A stretch of 7,637 nt of DNA, taken from positions 1 to 7,637 of the forward strand of contig JAGPVK010000405.1 in the NCBI GenBank assembly GCA_018067055.1, written 5' to 3'. Origin of the DNA: Sphingomonadales bacterium (GTDB taxonomy: Bacteria > Pseudomonadota > Alphaproteobacteria > Sphingomonadales > Sphingomonadaceae). Below are positions 6,324-7,637 of the stretch, in pieces. The notes under the pieces are model-generated. The model ran no database searches. It saw only the letters and a list, made by a program, of their open reading frames with translations, and was not told the origin of the DNA. How positions within the stretch are numbered: the stretch's first letter is position 1; every line of letters starts with the position of its first letter. The translations under genes were made by a program, and so were the position numbers.

Positions 6324-6983
6324 TCAAACCATCTGCCAAACAGCGTCATTCTCGTGGACATATGCACCGGGAGCACTGTTCGCCATCAACACCTCAATCG
6401 CAGCGGCAACATCGCTGGCCAGGATCGAACGGTAGCGGCGGAATTTTCCGTGCAACAGCAAGTCCATCAGCGGACTGGCGGCAATGGCGAGGCTTTCGCC
6501 AAGACGGTTTTCGTTGGTGCGTTCGCCGCGCAGCAGGCCGGGGCGGATGATATCGAGGCGATCGAATTTTTGCGCGCGGAGCAGATCTTCGGCCTCGCCC
6601 TTGGTCTTCAGGTAGAAGCTGGAGGCGCTGCTGTCCGCCATGGTCGACGAAATCGAGATAAATTGCTTCGCACCCGCCGCCTTGGCCGCAGCCGCCACCG
6701 CGCCGACCAGATCGCGGTCGACCGCAGCAAATTCTGCCTTCGATCCCGCTTTTTTCATCGTCGAGCCGAGGCAGGAGATCACAATATCAGGTTTGATCCT
6801 GGCGATCGTCGCCGGCCAGTTTTCCTGCAGCTGGACATGGACTTTCGCTTTGCCGACATCCTCCCGATAGGGCCGCCGGAGCAGCAGGTGGAGGGCCTTG
6901 TCCCTGCCCTGCTCGACCAGATTGCGAGTCAGCAGCCCCCCAATCAGGCCGGTGGCACCAACGATCAGGATTTTATCGGCCAT
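6324..6983 (-). CDS. NAD(P)-binding Rossmann protein, atypical SDR (HTATIP2/YwnB-like)
   Basis: It is a 219-residue cytoplasmic protein of the NAD(P)H-binding, atypical short-chain dehydrogenase type; its substrate is unknown. The N-terminus MADKILIVGATGLIGGLLTR carries the dinucleotide motif GATGLIG (9-15) after the first beta strand. LLLRRP (33-38) is the end of the second strand, where Arg would favour NADP(H). ISCLGST (69-75) follows strand 4, and ISSTMADSSASSFYLKTKGEAE (110-131) contains Ser112-113 with Tyr124-x-x-x-Lys128, the usual SDR catalytic pair. IIRPGLLRGER (145-155) matches the post-catalytic block of this subgroup. The length fits short HTATIP2-like proteins rather than 300-residue epimerases. 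ATG at 6983 has GGAG 9 nt upstream. It lies 123 nt after dgt, separated by a REP pair. Confidence 0.85.
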   Translation of the reverse strand: MADKILIVGATGLIGGLLTRNLVEQGRDKALHLLLRRPYREDVGKAKVHVQLQENWPATIARIKPDIVISCLGSTMKKAGSKAEFAAVDRDLVGAVAAAAKAAGAKQFISISSTMADSSASSFYLKTKGEAEDLLRAQKFDRLDIIRPGLLRGERTNENRLGESLAIAASPLMDLLLHGKFRRYRSILASDVAAAIEVLMANSAPGAYVHENDAVWQMV

Positions 6984-7019
6984 GGTCAGGGTCTCCGCAT
7001 TCTCTCTATATTTAGCATG

Positions 7020-7101
7020 TCATACCAGCGGAGGCTGGTATCCAAAGCAATATTCGCGGGACTCGCTCATTTGGGTTGGGCCCCAGCCTGCGCTGGGGTG
7101 A
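7020..7101. repeat. Inverted pair of REP-like hairpins after dgt
   Basis: Unit 1 (7020-7044, plus) has stem ATACCAGC (7022-7029), loop GGAG and GCTGGTAT (7034-7041). Unit 2 (7101-7077, minus) has stem CCCCAGC, loop GCAG and GCTGGGG (7098-7081). Read in their own orientations the 25-nt units agree at 19 positions, both follow a G and begin TCA, and two of the stem differences are compensatory (T-A and A-T become C-G and C-G). The 32-nt spacer is AT-richer. This is the layout of a BIME-like pair. Unit 2 begins 5 nt after the dgt stop and could protect or end that transcript. Confidence 0.8.
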
Positions 7102-7106
7102 CGGGA

Positions 7107-7637
7107 TCAATCTTGGCCTACCATCTCGCCAAATATCTCCTGGTGCCGGTTGCGGGCATAGCGATCGGTCATCCCGGCAAGGAAATCGGCAATATGGCGG
7201 ATACGCGCCGGCTCTGCTTCCGGCAGGGCCGCGGCCCAGCTGTCCGGCATAAGTTCCGGTTGCTCGCGATAGGCGGCCACCAGATCGGCGACCATCCTCT
7301 TGCCTTCTTCCGCCGCCGCCATCTGTTTGGGGTGATGATAGAGATTTTCGTACATGAAGCCTTTCAGCGCGCGTTCTTTCTCTGCCATCTCTTCGGAAAA
7401 GCCGCCGATCATCCGGCCCGCCTGTCGCACGTCGGTTGGCGTTTGCACGGCCAGCAGCTTGAGCCTTTCGCACGTGGTTTCCAGCACGTCATTGACCATC
7501 AGTCCGATCTGGTCGCGGATCAGCTCCGGCAACAGCCGGTCAGGCGAGACATCGGCAAAACGGTCGCCGATCACCTGCCAGCGTTCGGCAATGAACGGCA
7601 GTTCGAGCAATTGATCGAGCGTCAGCAACCCGGCCCG
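7107..7637 (-). CDS. dgt: dGTPase-like deoxynucleoside triphosphate triphosphohydrolase, C-terminal part
   Basis: The last 176 residues of an HD-domain dNTP triphosphohydrolase, which splits dNTPs to deoxynucleoside and triphosphate and so limits dNTP pools. The visible protein begins RAGLLTLDQLLELPFI, the block that in the family follows the last metal-site region (YDNHDLDDGLRAG-like). It then has the all-helical C-terminal part with RDQIGLMVNDVLETTCERL, FMYENLYHHP and the terminal FLAGMTDRYARNRHQEIFG block. The HD metal-binding residues lie outside the window. The frame is open to the right edge, so the TTG at 7628 is internal, not the start. The TGA stop is at 7109-7107. The family call is strong; the subgroup (dgt proper or a dgt-like type 2 protein) is not decided. 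Confidence 0.88.
   Translation of the reverse strand, partial: RAGLLTLDQLLELPFIAERWQVIGDRFADVSPDRLLPELIRDQIGLMVNDVLETTCERLKLLAVQTPTDVRQAGRMIGGFSEEMAEKERALKGFMYENLYHHPKQMAAAEEGKRMVADLVAAYREQPELMPDSWAAALPEAEPARIRHIADFLAGMTDRYARNRHQEIFGEMVGQD

Noticed and set aside
7012..7473. Minus-strand frame overlapping dgt and the REP pair
   Set aside because: It is out of frame with dgt and ends in WIPASAGMT, a peptide typical of translated REP sequence.

Overview
The window reads as a compact chromosomal segment of an alphaproteobacterium, most likely from the Sphingomonadales. This rests on moderately high GC, a split glycine decarboxylase (gcvPA plus gcvPB), a gcvT-gcvH-gcvPA-gcvPB order and the style of the short palindromic intergenic repeats. 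The family-level guess comes from recalled gene order and protein style, not from a search. Every gene I can support lies on the minus strand, so the biological reading direction runs from high to low coordinates.

Upstream block (7637 to 5075): the C-terminal part of a dGTPase-like dNTP triphosphohydrolase (dgt family) enters from the right edge. It is followed by a gap holding two REP-like hairpins in inverted orientation, then a small Rossmann-fold NAD(P)-binding protein of the atypical SDR type. Next comes a gap with a plausible promoter that overlaps an 11-nt tandem direct repeat. The block ends with a GTG-initiated, exported serine hydrolase of the beta-lactamase/penicillin-binding-protein fold.

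Glycine cleavage block (about 4950 to 1): a weak promoter candidate precedes a tandem (two-aptamer) glycine riboswitch at 4878-4641, then gcvT, gcvH, gcvPA and gcvPB. gcvPB runs off the left edge, probably only a few residues short of complete. T-protein, lipoyl H-protein and the two P-protein subunits, with the L-protein (lipoamide dehydrogenase) encoded elsewhere, form the complex that oxidises glycine to CO2, ammonia and 5,10-methylene-tetrahydrofolate. The riboswitch gives direct glycine sensing of the operon. gcvPA and gcvPB overlap by ATGA, which suggests translational coupling of the two P subunits.

The genes are ordinary and well known. The unexpected structure is in the noncoding parts. 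The second riboswitch aptamer has enlarged arms carrying two near copies (19/23) of one short repeat. The gcvH-gcvPA gap is almost entirely a multi-hairpin element. The dgt downstream gap holds a REP pair with compensatory stem changes. I see no CRISPR array, tRNA, rRNA, insertion sequence or defence system, and no wholly new multi-gene system.
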